Part shown: positions 1-10,161 of the stretch, one piece after another | Position numbering within the stretch: the first letter of the stretch is position 1 | Layout of the letters: each line of letters opens with the position of its first letter | Origin: Rhodopseudomonas sp. P2A-2r | GTDB lineage: Bacteria > Pseudomonadota > Alphaproteobacteria > Rhizobiales > Xanthobacteraceae | Direction: 5' to 3' | Length of the DNA stretch: 64,000 bases | NCBI RefSeq assembly: GCF_026015985.1 | Contig: NZ_CP110389.1 | Coordinates: 6,418,001 to 6,482,000 of the forward strand | The notes under the pieces: generated by a model | Told to the model about the DNA's origin: nothing | Seen by the model: only the letters and a program-made list of their open reading frames with translations | The model's database searches: none | Made by a program: the position numbers and the translations under genes

Positions 1-1953
1 GAGCCGCGCGAGGATGCGGCGGCATTCGTCGATCAGTCCGGTGTTCGGCTCTATCAGCGGCTCATCGCCCCCTTCGAGATCGAACATCGCGTTGATCTCC
101 TCCAGCAGCGCCTTGCGGCCGTCGGCATTGGAGGCGCCGGTATAGAGAGTTTCGCTCCAGTCGTTGCGCATCCACGTCACCACCAGATCGCGGTCCGTCT
201 TCTGCAGGCCGGCAACCATCAGATAGACCTTGAGCGGCTCGTAGAGCTGTCCGGGATTGCCCTTGTTGGCATCGAGCACCTCTTCGAGGCGGAACATCAG
301 CCGCGGCCGGAACAGCCGCTCCAGGCCGATGTGATAGGCCTGCGCGGCCGAATTCTGCAGCCGGTCACGCTGGCTGAGGCCGAACGTCGCCAGCAGCGGC
401 ACCGGCGTGCCGCGGCTGGCGTAGCCAGCAGGCAAGTTGCGCAGCTTGAACAGCAGCGGCAACACCTTGTGGAGGTCGCGGTCGGAGATCACCGTCTCAT
501 GCGCATAGGGACCGGCCTGCTGACTGTACTCGGCAACGGCGTATTGCGTGCGCGAGATCAGCTCGCGGTTGCGCGTGTAGCTGACGATCCACAGTGCCGT
601 CGCGGCGATGGCGACCAATGATACCAGCGAATACAGGCAGGCTTTGACGATGCGGGCACGACGGACGGCAGCGCGGTCGGTCGAAACCCAGGCGGCCTCG
701 CCGACGATCACCTTGAGGATCAGGTCGGTGAGAAAGAAACTCTTGCCAAGACCGGAATAAGCCTGCGCACCGACCTGCTCCGCCCCGAAGCTTTTCGCGA
801 GCGCGCCGATCAGCCGATCAATTGGCGTGCCCTGCTGTGTGCCCGAGGTGAAATAGAATCCCCGTAGCGTCGCATTGGCATGATACCGCGTCGGCTCGAA
901 TATCTGATTGAGAAAATCGAACAGGTGGCCCTTGAGAGCAGAGATCTGAGTTGGAAATCCATACAGCAGAACGCGATTTCCAGGCGCGGGCTCCTCCTGC
1001 AATCGATCTGTGAGATCGTAGTTCAACCGCTCGACGAGCGCGTCGAGCTCAGCGGGAACATTGCCGACCAGGTTGCGGGTCTTGTCATCCGTCTGGAACG
1101 TCGCGCCCCAGACCTGACGGCGGCCCTCGTCCGTGAGGCTGATAAAATACTCACGAAATCCGGCGACCAGATCGGCTTTTGTGAACAGCGCGTAGACCGG
1201 GAAATCGACCTTGAGGAGGTCGTGCAACTCGAGCAGCCGCGCCCGGACGGCATCTGCATGGACGGCGATCTCGCCGGGGTCCAGCGTCATCAGGTCTTCA
1301 AGGCTAATGACGACAAGCACGCCATTGATCGGCTGACGCGGCCGGTTCTTCTTGAGAATATCCAGAAACGCGAACCAGCTCTGCTTGTCCGCCTTCACGT
1401 CGGAATCCTGGGTCGTGTAGCGACCGGCCGTATCGATCAGCACGGCGTCTTCGGTGAACCACCAGTCGCAGTAACGTGTGCCGCCCACGCCGGCGATCGC
1501 CTTCGGCGTCGCGCCCCGCGACAACGGAAACTTCAAGCCGGAATTGACCAGCGCCGTGGTCTTGCCCGAGCCCGGCGGCCCGATCAGCACGTACCACGGA
1601 AGGTCGTAAAGAAAGTCGGCCTTGCCGCCGCTCGCCGTCTTCAGCGTGGCGAGCGCGTCCTTCATGCGATCCTTGAGGACGTCGGTATCGTCCTCGATCT
1701 TGTCGGCCTCGGCAATCCCTTCCGAGAGTTTCGCCGCCGCCTTCTTGCGTCGGTTCCAGCGGAAGGTCATCACCGACGCAAAGATCGCGCCGACCACCAG
1801 AATCGCCATTTCGCGGCCGACATAGCTCTCCAGCGGGCGATAGCCGCCGATCGAGATCAGCGGTCCGAGGAAATAGATCAGGGCGCAAATCGAGGTGAGA
1901 CCGATCCCCGACAGCACGATCCGGATAACGTCTCTGGATGCGATGCCCTTCAT
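1..1953 (-). CDS. tssM: TssM (IcmF) T6SS inner-membrane complex protein, partial
   Basis: The frame is open from the ATG at 1953 to the window edge, giving about 651 residues. TssM proteins are usually 1,100-1,200 residues, so the periplasmic C-terminal half lies outside. Two N-terminal membrane segments (about residues 12-35 and 49-65) are followed by a cytoplasmic NTPase domain with Walker A GPPGSGKTT near 125-133 and the Walker B-like LIDTAGRY. A third membrane segment begins near residue 440 and the periplasmic part follows. TssM bridges the baseplate and the envelope with TssL and TssJ. Its ATG overlaps the tssL stop (ATGA), which indicates translational coupling. Identity is very secure. 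Confidence 0.96.
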   Translation of the reverse strand, partial: MKGIASRDVIRIVLSGIGLTSICALIYFLGPLISIGGYRPLESYVGREMAILVVGAIFASVMTFRWNRRKKAAAKLSEGIAEADKIEDDTDVLKDRMKDALATLKTASGGKADFLYDLPWYVLIGPPGSGKTTALVNSGLKFPLSRGATPKAIAGVGGTRYCDWWFTEDAVLIDTAGRYTTQDSDVKADKQSWFAFLDILKKNRPRQPINGVLVVISLEDLMTLDPGEIAVHADAVRARLLELHDLLKVDFPVYALFTKADLVAGFREYFISLTDEGRRQVWGATFQTDDKTRNLVGNVPAELDALVERLNYDLTDRLQEEPAPGNRVLLYGFPTQISALKGHLFDFLNQIFEPTRYHANATLRGFYFTSGTQQGTPIDRLIGALAKSFGAEQVGAQAYSGLGKSFFLTDLILKVIVGEAAWVSTDRAAVRRARIVKACLYSLVSLVAIAATALWIVSYTRNRELISRTQYAVAEYSQQAGPYAHETVISDRDLHKVLPLLFKLRNLPAGYASRGTPVPLLATFGLSQRDRLQNSAAQAYHIGLERLFRPRLMFRLEEVLDANKGNPGQLYEPLKVYLMVAGLQKTDRDLVVTWMRNDWSETLYTGASNADGRKALLEEINAMFDLEGGDEPLIEPNTGLIDECRRILARL

Positions 1954-3476
1954 TGGCGGCAGGTCCGCTCTGTGACCGGGCCGGTATCTGTCCGTGGAAT
2001 TAACATCTCGACGCGCCGGTTCTTGGCGCGTCCCTCGGCGGTCTTGTTGTCGGCGATCGGCGCGGTCTCACCCTTGCCGTCGCTCTGCAGCCGATCCGGC
2101 TTGGCCAGCGACTTGCTGAACAGCGCCACGACGCTCTTGGCGCGCTCCACCGACAATTGGTAGTTTGAAGGGAAACGGACATTGCTGGCGCCGATCGGCG
2201 TGCTGTCGGTATGGCCGATCACCTTGATGAAGCCCTCCTCCTTGTCGAGCGTCTGCGCGACACGCTCGGAAATCGGCTTGAATTCGTCGAGGACGGTGGC
2301 CGATCCCGAATTGAATAGCAGCACGTTGCCGACCCGGATAATGATCTGGTTAGCGGTCTGTTCGACGGCGGCCTTGCCGGCCGCTACTTCGGGCTTCAGC
2401 GCCGCGCAGATGCGCTGCAGCTGGGTGATCGTGTCGGGCTCGGGCGGCGGCACATAGGGCGGCGGCGCCGGCAATTGAACCTTGCGGGTCAGCGACAGCT
2501 TACCGGTGTCGTGCATGTTCGCCAGCGCGGCGGCGGCGATGTCGGCTCCACCGGTCAGCCAGTAAAGCAACACGAAATAAACGCCGAACAGCGCAAGGCC
2601 GGTCACGCCAAGCACGGCCCACCACGGCACCCGCACGCGCGAGGTCTGGCCTGCGAGGTTCTGTCCCTGCCAGCGCGGCGACAATTCGCGATAGGCCTTG
2701 GGACGGACCCGGCGCAGCGTCTCGTAGAGATCACGCTGGATCTGCTGCAAAGTGGCGACGCCGCCGGCCGAGGTGCGGTGGATGCCATGAAAGCCGATCG
2801 CCAGACAGGTGTGTTGCAGTTCGAGCACATTATAATTGACGACAGGGTCCTGCTTTAACCGCGTCAACTCCTCATAAAATCGTACGCCGCCAATGCGCTC
2901 GCCGAAGAAGCGGCTAAGCATGCTGTACTGGGTCCAGACGTGGCGGTCCTCGGTCGGAATATTCTGAACGATATCGTCGGCGGTGGCGCAGATGATGTAC
3001 TTCGCTGCGTTCGCATGCGTTTCCGAGACGCCGGCGGAACGGATGTCCTTGTCAAAGAAGATGATGGCATCTGCAACCTGCTCCATCAGGCTGGCAAACG
3101 ACGCCCGCGCGAGTGCGACGCGCAGACGACCGAGCAGGAGCAACAGCGGACCGGCCGAACGTAGAATCGGGTTCTCGTTGGGCGCGACCAGTTCGTCGAT
3201 CTTGACGGGCGAAACTGCCGGGCCTGTTTGCGGCGCCTGTTGCTGCCGTTCGGTGAGGATCCATTCGTCGGAGTTGGAATCACCGGGTGCGCCCGACGGC
3301 ACGTAGCGCGCTCCGACCGCCGGCGTGGCCTGCGGCGGCGGACTGCCGGAACCGACCGGCGTCGGAGCGCCCGGTGAAGCGGGCGCCTCCGGCCGCCGCC
3401 CACCCGGATTGGGCCGAACGATCGTCCGCTCGCTGGGAACGCCGAACGGGCCTCGTGGCGGGACCTTGTCACTCAT
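1950..3476 (-). CDS. tssL: TssL (DotU) with C-terminal OmpA/peptidoglycan-binding domain
   Basis: This is an extended TssL of about 508 residues. A Pro/Gly-rich N-terminal tail (1-90) precedes the DotU domain (about 95-290) and one membrane helix near 300-320. A periplasmic OmpA-like domain follows, with the signatures VIGHTDSTP and LSVERAKSV and a closing NRRVEMLI. It should anchor the T6SS membrane complex to peptidoglycan directly, a role that TagL-type proteins play elsewhere. The ATG at 3476 overlaps the tssK stop (ATGA), so tssK, tssL and tssM are translationally coupled. An in-frame upstream start at 3500 would lie inside tssK and is less likely. Confidence 0.95.
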   Translation of the reverse strand: MSDKVPPRGPFGVPSERTIVRPNPGGRRPEAPASPGAPTPVGSGSPPPQATPAVGARYVPSGAPGDSNSDEWILTERQQQAPQTGPAVSPVKIDELVAPNENPILRSAGPLLLLLGRLRVALARASFASLMEQVADAIIFFDKDIRSAGVSETHANAAKYIICATADDIVQNIPTEDRHVWTQYSMLSRFFGERIGGVRFYEELTRLKQDPVVNYNVLELQHTCLAIGFHGIHRTSAGGVATLQQIQRDLYETLRRVRPKAYRELSPRWQGQNLAGQTSRVRVPWWAVLGVTGLALFGVYFVLLYWLTGGADIAAAALANMHDTGKLSLTRKVQLPAPPPYVPPPEPDTITQLQRICAALKPEVAAGKAAVEQTANQIIIRVGNVLLFNSGSATVLDEFKPISERVAQTLDKEEGFIKVIGHTDSTPIGASNVRFPSNYQLSVERAKSVVALFSKSLAKPDRLQSDGKGETAPIADNKTAEGRAKNRRVEMLIPRTDTGPVTERTCRQ

Positions 3477-4809
3477 CGCCGATCTTCCAGAACGGCCCAC
3501 AACTCTAGTTCAAGTTCGGGCCAATCGCCTGAAAAGTGCAGTCCGATCGAACTCGCCGTCGAGAATTCAGGCCACAACGGCGACTTTCGGTCAAAGAAAA
3601 AATAGACGTGGTCGGTGATGGCGCGGATTTGCGGCGGCGGCGTCGGGAGGTGGACGAGCGGTACGCCGGGAAGATGGGCATGCACGATCTCGTTCATCTT
3701 GGTATTCGGCCCGACTTTCAGCAGCTGCGGGAATTGGCTCTGAATTTCGGTCAGAGGCCGACGCGCCGCGACCTCCAGAACAAATGTCGCGTTGCGAAAC
3801 AGCGAGCGATCGCGGATTGTGGACACGAACGCATTGGCGGCGCGTTCGATGAGTTCGAGCCGGATCGCGCGGCGGCCGAGCCGCGCGCCGAGAAACTCCT
3901 GGAGGTCCCGCATCACGGGGCCGAAGACATTCTCCAGATCGTCATGATCGTAAGCCGGGTATTCACGCGCGCGGCGCTCCGGAGTCGCGAAGGTCGCCAA
4001 TTCCCCGACCAGACGGAGAAACTCCTCGAACAGGCGTTCCGGGTGCAGGTAGCCCGACTGCCGAAAGTGTTTCAGGACCGCGATATGCCTGTTGAGCAGT
4101 TGCAGAACAAAGTAGTCGACACTCTGCAGGCCGCCGCCGGCGGTGGGATCCGCCGCGTAACGCGCAAGTTCTTCGAGCTTGTTGTCGATCCAGCCGACGA
4201 CGCGATCCATCCAGCCGTCCACGACCGGGTGGGCCCCGCAAATCAGAACGGGGGGACGTATTTTTCATCGAAGACGATCTGCTTGTCGCGTACCTCGAGA
4301 ATCCGGCCGATGCCAAGGCCGATATAGCCGGGCTTGGCCGTCTTCCGCAGTTCAAAGCCAAGCCGCGGGAAGGCGACGTCGATCTCCTCTTCGATCCGCA
4401 ACGACGACGTCGAGTCGATGAAAGTCTCGGCGCCGATCATGAAGCGCGCCGCACTGTCGCTCTCCCGATCGTCCGCCTCACGCATATTGGCAGCGGCCAC
4501 CGGCATCGAAAGATATGCGATCTGTTGCGAAGCCGTATCGGGCACGATGATGGGTGCCGGCAACGGGCTGTCGCCCGGTATGTCGAAAGGCGTTCCGTCC
4601 GGCATGATTCCGGATGCGCGACGGAGAGCAAATTTGCTTTGCTGCGCCAGATCGCGGTCGATTTCCAGATGCGAGAAGCCCCAAGGATATGGCGTAACAT
4701 ACCGTACCCGGGATTCCAGGGCATGCTCGTGGTAGCGGTCGTTTTGCTGAAGGTGATGAGGACGAAGAAACAAGCCCTCTGTCCACGCCACTTTGGAGTA
4801 CCAGGACAT
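3473..4809 (-). CDS. tssK: TssK T6SS baseplate protein, apparent one-base frameshift
   Basis: TssK links the baseplate wedge to the membrane complex. The N-terminal part (4809-4243, 188 residues) opens with the family signature WTEGLFLRPHHLQQ. The C-terminal part (down to 3473) holds the shoulder and head domains. The two parts sit in different frames. One extra C in the six-base run at 4250-4255 (G on the + strand) joins them and replaces the stop with YVPPVLICGAHPVVDGWMDR, which fits the family. The joined length of about 445 residues is normal. The break is therefore read as a base-calling loss, although a real mutation cannot be excluded from one sequence. The gene lies between tagH and tssL in the same leftward run. 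Confidence 0.9.
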
Positions 4810-4927
4810 TCTCGAACCGACCTATTCTTTTTCCAGCAAATGCCGATCGAACTTCTCAAGCACGTTGTCATCCCGTTTTCGCACGCCCGCCGCCGTGGGC
4901 GACTCGACGCCAGTCAAGAGGGCGACG

Positions 4928-6351
4928 CTAGTCGCGCCGCTCCTCGCGATCGTAGCATTCGGCGAACAACTCCATATAAGCGTTGAGTACACCGTCCTCG
5001 TGCCGTGCGATCCGTGTCTGCCAGCCCGTGACGTAACTGTCCCACAGTCGCGCCTTGCGCGATCCGATGGCTCCGATGAATCCTCGATCCTTTTGCAAGT
5101 CCGCTTCGATTCTCGCCGGATCGAAGGCTGAGAACATCAGTTTCAGAGCCTGCTGCATGGCCGTGTATGTCTTGATCTGGTGCAATTTCAGATCGTCGAA
5201 CCCCTCTGCAAGCGCCCTTCGCGCATCGAGATAGCTCCGCGTCGGTTTGCCGAACATAATGCGCATCGCATCGTCGGTCGTCGGAGCAAACTTGATCGGA
5301 TTGTTTTCCAGCGCCTTGATCATGGTCTGGTTCGAACTGCGAGCCAAACGCTTGGCGTGCTGACGTGCTTCGAGCAGTTGCTTCATGTTGTCCGTCACCA
5401 GCCGCAAAAGCTCACCGAGTTCCTTGGCCAGTTCGGAAGGATCACGGCTCGCCAGCGCCTCGTCGTCCAGGCCGGCACCGCGTGCGACGAGGCGTATAAA
5501 GTCGGACGCTTCGCCGAGCGCGACGTCGGCTGACGTGCGCGTCGGCGGTTCGATAGGCATGGCGGGCACAGCCGGCACGCGATCATCGACGGGGGCGGAC
5601 GTTGCCGGCGCCGAGACGTTGCCACGGCGCTCGTGCTGGAGTTCGGCTTTCGCTGACAGCGGGGCGGCCCACGGGCCATCGGGTTCAGCCGTAATCCATA
5701 CGGGTCGACGCGGCGTTGGAACCGGGACCAGTTCGGGGGCGGAGGCGGCGGTTTCGGCGTTGCCTGCGACCAGCTCTCCTCCGTATCGGAGTTCCAGACC
5801 TCGGCCGCGGATTGCTGCAGTGGCTGTTGCACACCGGGCGTTGCGGAAGGATGCACCGAGGGCACATCGATTGCCCAGTCAAGGAAATCGGGCTTCACCG
5901 GCGACATATCCCGCGGCGCTTTCAGCATTCGCGGATCTATCGGCGGCGCCGCGTCGCCCGGCGCGTCCCACAATTCTCCGTAACTGGTGCTCGCGCCGCT
6001 ACCCGATGTTGCCTGCAGCGCCGGTGGTTCCTGCTCATCGAGCTCGACCAGGATAATGTATCGCCCGATCAGAAAACGGTCACCATTGCGGAGCCGGTGC
6101 GGCCCCCTGAGGCGGCTATCCTCTCCGTCCAGAAACGTGCCGTTGGTCGAAATGTCGTGTAACCAGTATCCATCGTCGTGCCACCTCACCTCGCAATGTT
6201 TGCCGGAGATAAAGCGCGTCGCATCCGGAAGGGTCCAGTCGAGATAGGGATCGCGACCGATATCCACCCCACGTTTGCCGGCAATCGAAACACTCAACGG
6301 ACCGCCATCAGGCAGGCTGGTCTCGTTGTCGATCCGGAGCGTCAGAGTCAT
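4928..6351 (-). CDS. tagH: TagH/Fha: FHA-domain T6SS protein, apparent one-base frameshift
   Basis: The N-terminal FHA domain (about residues 1-105) shows the phosphothreonine-reading features GRDP, SGKHCEV and STNGTFLDG. A long Pro-rich linker leads to the C-terminal TagH domain (residues about 280-470, 5578-4928), a helical region ending in FAECYDREERRD. Linker and C-terminus are out of frame. One extra C in the five-base run at 5735-5739 joins them through PPPELVPVPTPRRPVWITAE. In other T6SSs, Fha is the phosphorylation target of the PpkA kinase, and a kinase of that type is encoded at 22.6-24.4 kb here. Joined length is about 474 residues. Confidence 0.88.
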
Positions 6352-6526
6352 TCGACTAGCTCGCAGGCATGGGATCTGAATTGATCGAACCGTCCTCCCG
6401 CACTACGGAGAGCGTAGTCGTCGCTTGAAATCTTAGGTCTACTCCGTTCCGCGTTCAAGGCGTTTCCATGCACCCAAGCGACGGAGGAATTGCCCGTCAC
6501 GACACTTCTGCGTAGTGCGCGATACT

Positions 6527-7078
6527 TCACAGATTTTTCTCCGCGAGCCTGATGCCTTCGGCGAGACATCGCTTCAACCGATCGGCGCGCTCCGCTTTCT
6601 GCATGCCGACGGCGGCGAGCTGTATGGCGACGCGCGCCGCCCGAGCGGTGAGGTAAAGCGGCATGGGAACAGGACCATCGGACTTTGCGAGCATCACCCC
6701 GCCGGCCCAACCCGCGGCCAACGCCAGCCAGCTCAACGCGTCGTTGCTGTCGCTTTCGGTTCCGAGTTTCAGCGCCGTCTTTTGCAATTCTTCGCTGGGC
6801 CGTTCGACCCATTTCTCCGCAGCGACCAGACAAGCCGCGCGATCGCGGGGAATGTCCCCAAGCAGCATCCGGACGCTGCCACAGGCCCACCAGACCGCTT
6901 CCCGACGTGGCAGCAAGTGGGCACAAAAATTGATTGCCTCCTCGAGCTTGTCCTGCGCCAGCAGCTTCTTCAGATGCGCCACCGGCGTGTCGTGGACGGC
7001 CGCGCTCGTGGCTCCCTTGGCAAGTTCGGGAAAGGTCTCGAGCAACGACTGGACGGTGGGGAAACGAGCGCGAGACAT
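6527..7078 (-). CDS. T6SS-associated protein of unknown function
   Basis: A soluble protein of about 183 residues starting at the ATG at 7078 (MSRARFPTVQSLLETFPELA). It is largely alpha-helical, with VAHLKKLLAQDKLEEAINFC near the front and a Gly/Ala-rich hydrophobic stretch (ALSWLALAAGWAGGVMLAKS) near residue 125. No catalytic motif is evident. It sits 43 bp after vgrG and 175 bp before tagH, on the same strand. That position suggests a VgrG-linked adaptor, chaperone or accessory role, but this is inference. A TTG start at 7099 is possible but has no visible ribosome-binding site. Confidence 0.75.
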   Translation of the reverse strand: MSRARFPTVQSLLETFPELAKGATSAAVHDTPVAHLKKLLAQDKLEEAINFCAHLLPRREAVWWACGSVRMLLGDIPRDRAACLVAAEKWVERPSEELQKTALKLGTESDSNDALSWLALAAGWAGGVMLAKSDGPVPMPLYLTARAARVAIQLAAVGMQKAERADRLKRCLAEGIRLAEKNL

Positions 7079-7121
7079 CCGAACTTCTTGAACTCCCAAC
7101 GGGTTACACTCCAGATAAAAC

Positions 7122-9053
7122 TCAACCGACCGGGATGGGGATGACGACCGGCATCATGCCGTTGATCAGCACGACTCCGTTGAGGTGGATAATGGGCGCC
7201 GTGATATTGATCATCGCCCCGGCCGTATCGTTGATCATGGCCTGCGCCAGCCGGTTGATCATCGGCGCCTCGGTGTTGACGGTTGCCGGCATCACCGTGA
7301 CCGAACTCATCAGCACAGAATCCTCGATCGAGATCATCGCGGTGGTGCTCTGGGCGCCCATGTCGATGTTGATGATCTGGCTGCCCATCTGCACTTCGAC
7401 GCTGTCGTCGCCCTTCTGGATCGTCCAGGAGCGGTTGCCGCCGACGGTCCAGGTCTGGTCGCCGCCGAGCGCAGGAGAGTCGAGGTCGACCGTGCCGACC
7501 TTGCCAGTCTGGTTGGCATTGATCACGACGAGATGATCCTGCTGCGCATGCATGCGAATGAGCTCGCTGCCCTTTTTGTCCTCGAACATGAATTCGTTGT
7601 AGCCGTTATGGCCCTTCGTCGAATCCGACTTGGTACCGGACTGGGTCTTGTGGGCCGGCAGCTCGTAAGGAAATTTGTTGTCGCCATTGTAGATGCAGCC
7701 AATGACCAGCGGGCGATCGGGATCTCCCTCCAGATAGGCCACAGCAACCTCCATGCCGACCCGTGGGATGAACTGGGTGCCCCACTTCTTTCCCGACCAG
7801 GCGTGTGCCACACGCACCGGGCATGACTTCTTCGGCTCACGGTCCCAGAAGAATTGAACCCAGATATGGCCGTTCTCGTCGGTGCTGATCTCCTCGCTTT
7901 CCTCACCTTTCTTGCTGACCACCTTGGCTGTCTGGATGCCACAGATGCAGGGCTTTGGCGTATCCGGGAGAATGCGGAACGGGCGGTTCTTGGTACCGAA
8001 CTCGTATTCCCCGTGATAGACTTGATCGGCCTCCTTGCCCCAGCCGGAGCGATAGTGCTGGGTGCCGAACCGATGGGTGGAACGCAGCACCAGATAGGAC
8101 TGGTTTTCCGACGAGACCGGATGGCGCTCGACGTCGACCAGGCTTCCCGGAAAAAGCGAAGCGGCGTCGCCCTCGACCAGGCGGCGGTGATCGACGGCTT
8201 GTTCGGCCTCGAGCCGGAATCTGGAAAACTTCTTGCCCTTGCTCTCCTCGTCGTATTTGCCCGGATAGTCGTAGACCTCAAGCTTCGAGAAGGCATATTT
8301 CTCCGAGGCCTCGTTAGGCGCGCGCAACTTCTTGTTCGGCTTCAGGTAGTCATAGTCGTTGAACTCCACTTTTCCGGTACGGAACCGGCGTTCCGATATC
8401 CAGCCGAACAGGTGCTGGTCGAGGCGGAGTTCGACACCGCTCAGGTAGATGAACGGAAGCTTGGGAACCTGCGGATTCGGCCGATGCGACGAGGGCGAGT
8501 CCGCCAGCACCATCGTGTGCTTGCCGTCGGAATGCTCAAAAAAGTAGTAAATGCCGTATTCTTCCATCAGTCGATGGCAAAAGGCGAGATCGCTTTCACG
8601 ATACTGCACGCAGTAATGAATCTTGTCGTAGTCCGCCGTGGTCCGGAACTCGAAATCGTTGAAGCCGCCCTTGGTGAAGACCTCGCGGATGATGTCCTTG
8701 ACGTCCTTGTCGAGAAAGATCCGGCAGTCGGCCTTGTAGCCCAGCATCCAGAACCACGGCCGCAGGACGAGCTTGTAATGAAAGAAATCGTCCGACTTTC
8801 CGACCCATTGGGCCTGCGCCAGGATACCATCGAACATCCGGACCTTGCCTTCATAGGCCTTCAGCTTGATCGTACATGACTGTCCAAGCGCCTTGTCGAA
8901 ATCGATATTCTCGTCCTCGCTCAGCGCGTCCACATGGAATTCGAACAGTTCGCCCAGCGCCTCCGTGCCCTCAAATTTCATCAGAACAAGGACGTTCTTG
9001 CCCAGCGGGGTCGTTAATTCTGCAACGCGGCCATCCTGAGTGAGCAGTCCCAT
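7122..9053 (-). CDS. vgrG: VgrG (TssI) T6SS spike protein
   Basis: VgrG trimers tip the T6SS tube and carry effectors. The protein has 643 residues. The gp27-like part occupies about 1-370, with the marker ESDLAFCHRLMEEYGIYYFF near 150. The gp5/OB-fold region follows, with HIWVQFFWDRE and GDPDRPLVIGCIYNGDNKFP, then the repeat needle. The last 90 or so residues are a short Met/Ile-rich needle ending in a hydrophobic Pro/Val tail (MPVVIPIPVG). No enzymatic extension is fused, so cargo is probably non-covalent. The neighbouring genes at 9.3-11.1 kb are the natural candidates. Confidence 0.95.
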   Translation of the reverse strand: MGLLTQDGRVAELTTPLGKNVLVLMKFEGTEALGELFEFHVDALSEDENIDFDKALGQSCTIKLKAYEGKVRMFDGILAQAQWVGKSDDFFHYKLVLRPWFWMLGYKADCRIFLDKDVKDIIREVFTKGGFNDFEFRTTADYDKIHYCVQYRESDLAFCHRLMEEYGIYYFFEHSDGKHTMVLADSPSSHRPNPQVPKLPFIYLSGVELRLDQHLFGWISERRFRTGKVEFNDYDYLKPNKKLRAPNEASEKYAFSKLEVYDYPGKYDEESKGKKFSRFRLEAEQAVDHRRLVEGDAASLFPGSLVDVERHPVSSENQSYLVLRSTHRFGTQHYRSGWGKEADQVYHGEYEFGTKNRPFRILPDTPKPCICGIQTAKVVSKKGEESEEISTDENGHIWVQFFWDREPKKSCPVRVAHAWSGKKWGTQFIPRVGMEVAVAYLEGDPDRPLVIGCIYNGDNKFPYELPAHKTQSGTKSDSTKGHNGYNEFMFEDKKGSELIRMHAQQDHLVVINANQTGKVGTVDLDSPALGGDQTWTVGGNRSWTIQKGDDSVEVQMGSQIINIDMGAQSTTAMISIEDSVLMSSVTVMPATVNTEAPMINRLAQAMINDTAGAMINITAPIIHLNGVVLINGMMPVVIPIPVG

Positions 9054-9309
9054 CTGGTTCTCGTCCTTATAAGGAAGCTACATCCATCATCGAACAGGTC
9101 AGGCCCTCACCGGCTCGGGCCAATGCCCCGTTCGCAAGTTCCGAAAAAGCCGAAAACTCTCGCGCGTCGCGCCAAGCAGACTAAACCCGCTGAAATTGTC
9201 AGCGTCGGCCCGAGACCGCGGCCTGATGTTTGCCGTCGTTCGCTCCTGCATCTGCTTTCCCTGGTCGACTATAGTCTTGCTGGCCTGGTGTAACGATATC
9301 GGACGGCCG

Positions 9310-9909
9310 TCAGATCATGGGCCCGGGCTGACAGGGTCTTGCGCTGCCGTCGGCGGGATCGAACAGATAGACTGGTCCCTCCCAGTCGCCGAAGTCGATC
9401 GGGAGCGGGGAATTCATGCGAACCGACTCCGGATTGTAAGCCTGGGCATCGCGGCCGGCGATCACGTAGGCGCCGCTGGCCATCGCCAGTTCGCCCATGA
9501 AACGCTTGCCATCGGCGTAAGTGCCGGCATTGCCGGGACCGGTCTGCGCAGTTCCGCAGGCATAGACCGTGATACGTCGGATCAGCCCACTGCCGCGTTT
9601 CCAGGCCATGGTCTTGCCGACAGTCATGAGACTCAGCCCCTCACGGCACAGTTGCAAGCCAAACCCGCCGACCCGCCTATTGGTCGATATCTGCTGCGAG
9701 ATGTTGAAGTTTCCTTCGAACCCGTGACACATCACGAGCAGCTCATCGAGGCCGTTCTGCGAGCCGGCATAATGCGCAATCCAGCCGATCGAACCACCGA
9801 GATCGGTGTCTTTATCGACGACGTGAATATTAGGGGCGATCGGTGGAGGCGTTCCCTTGAGCCGCTTGTCGTGCCAGATCATTCTTCCGGGCATCGCATC
9901 CATTCCCAT
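9310..9909 (-). CDS. DUF4347-like caspase-fold protein next to vgrG (candidate effector or regulator)
   Basis: About 199 residues from the ATG at 9909; the frame stays open up to an ATG at 10014, so the start is uncertain. A hydrophobic strand ending in His (ELLVMCHGFEGN) is followed about 50 residues later by a strand ending in Cys (RITVYACGTAQTG), then a GKRFMGELAMASGAYVIAGRD segment. This order resembles DUF4347/CHAT-type caspase-fold domains, which use a His-Cys dyad. The assignment is by motif only. It is the most upstream gene of the leftward T6SS run, 256 bp before vgrG, and diverges from a papain-like peptidase gene. It could be VgrG cargo or a processing peptidase. Confidence 0.6.
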   Translation of the reverse strand: MGMDAMPGRMIWHDKRLKGTPPPIAPNIHVVDKDTDLGGSIGWIAHYAGSQNGLDELLVMCHGFEGNFNISQQISTNRRVGGFGLQLCREGLSLMTVGKTMAWKRGSGLIRRITVYACGTAQTGPGNAGTYADGKRFMGELAMASGAYVIAGRDAQAYNPESVRMNSPLPIDFGDWEGPVYLFDPADGSARPCQPGPMI

Positions 9910-10007
9910 ACCGCAGCCGCCAGCCTGTTGGGCTGGAGAGCATGCCCGACAATACGACCTGCCGACATCGCAAGGCATCAAGTCATTTGTCGCGCAGCGC
10001 CGGTATT

Positions 10008-10039
10008 GGTTCAATGGATCTCACGGTTATTGTTGAACC
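10008..10039. promoter_or_regulatory. Inverted repeat in the divergent T6SS intergenic region
   Basis: GGTTCAA (10008-10014) and TTGAACC (10033-10039) form perfect 7-bp arms 18 bp apart, between the divergent caspase-fold and papain-like genes. It may be an operator, but nothing identifies the regulator. Confidence 0.3.
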
Positions 10040-10161
10040 GGGCATTCTGCGATCGTGGCACCAACCGGATTTGAACCAACGGGCTGGGATCGGGACCAAT
10101 ATAGAGTCAGCGCAAGATCAAGTTGTGCGCATATCGGGACGTCAGCGCGGAGGGCCTGCCT

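Noticed and set aside
880..2163. A long rightward open frame opposite tssM.
   Set aside because: It is the antisense shadow of tssM and tssL; it has no recognisable domain or ribosome-binding site.
10045..10085. A possible tRNA 3' end on the minus strand (GGTTCAAATCC followed by GGTGCCA).
   Set aside because: The T stem would need three wobble pairs and there is no anticodon arm upstream.
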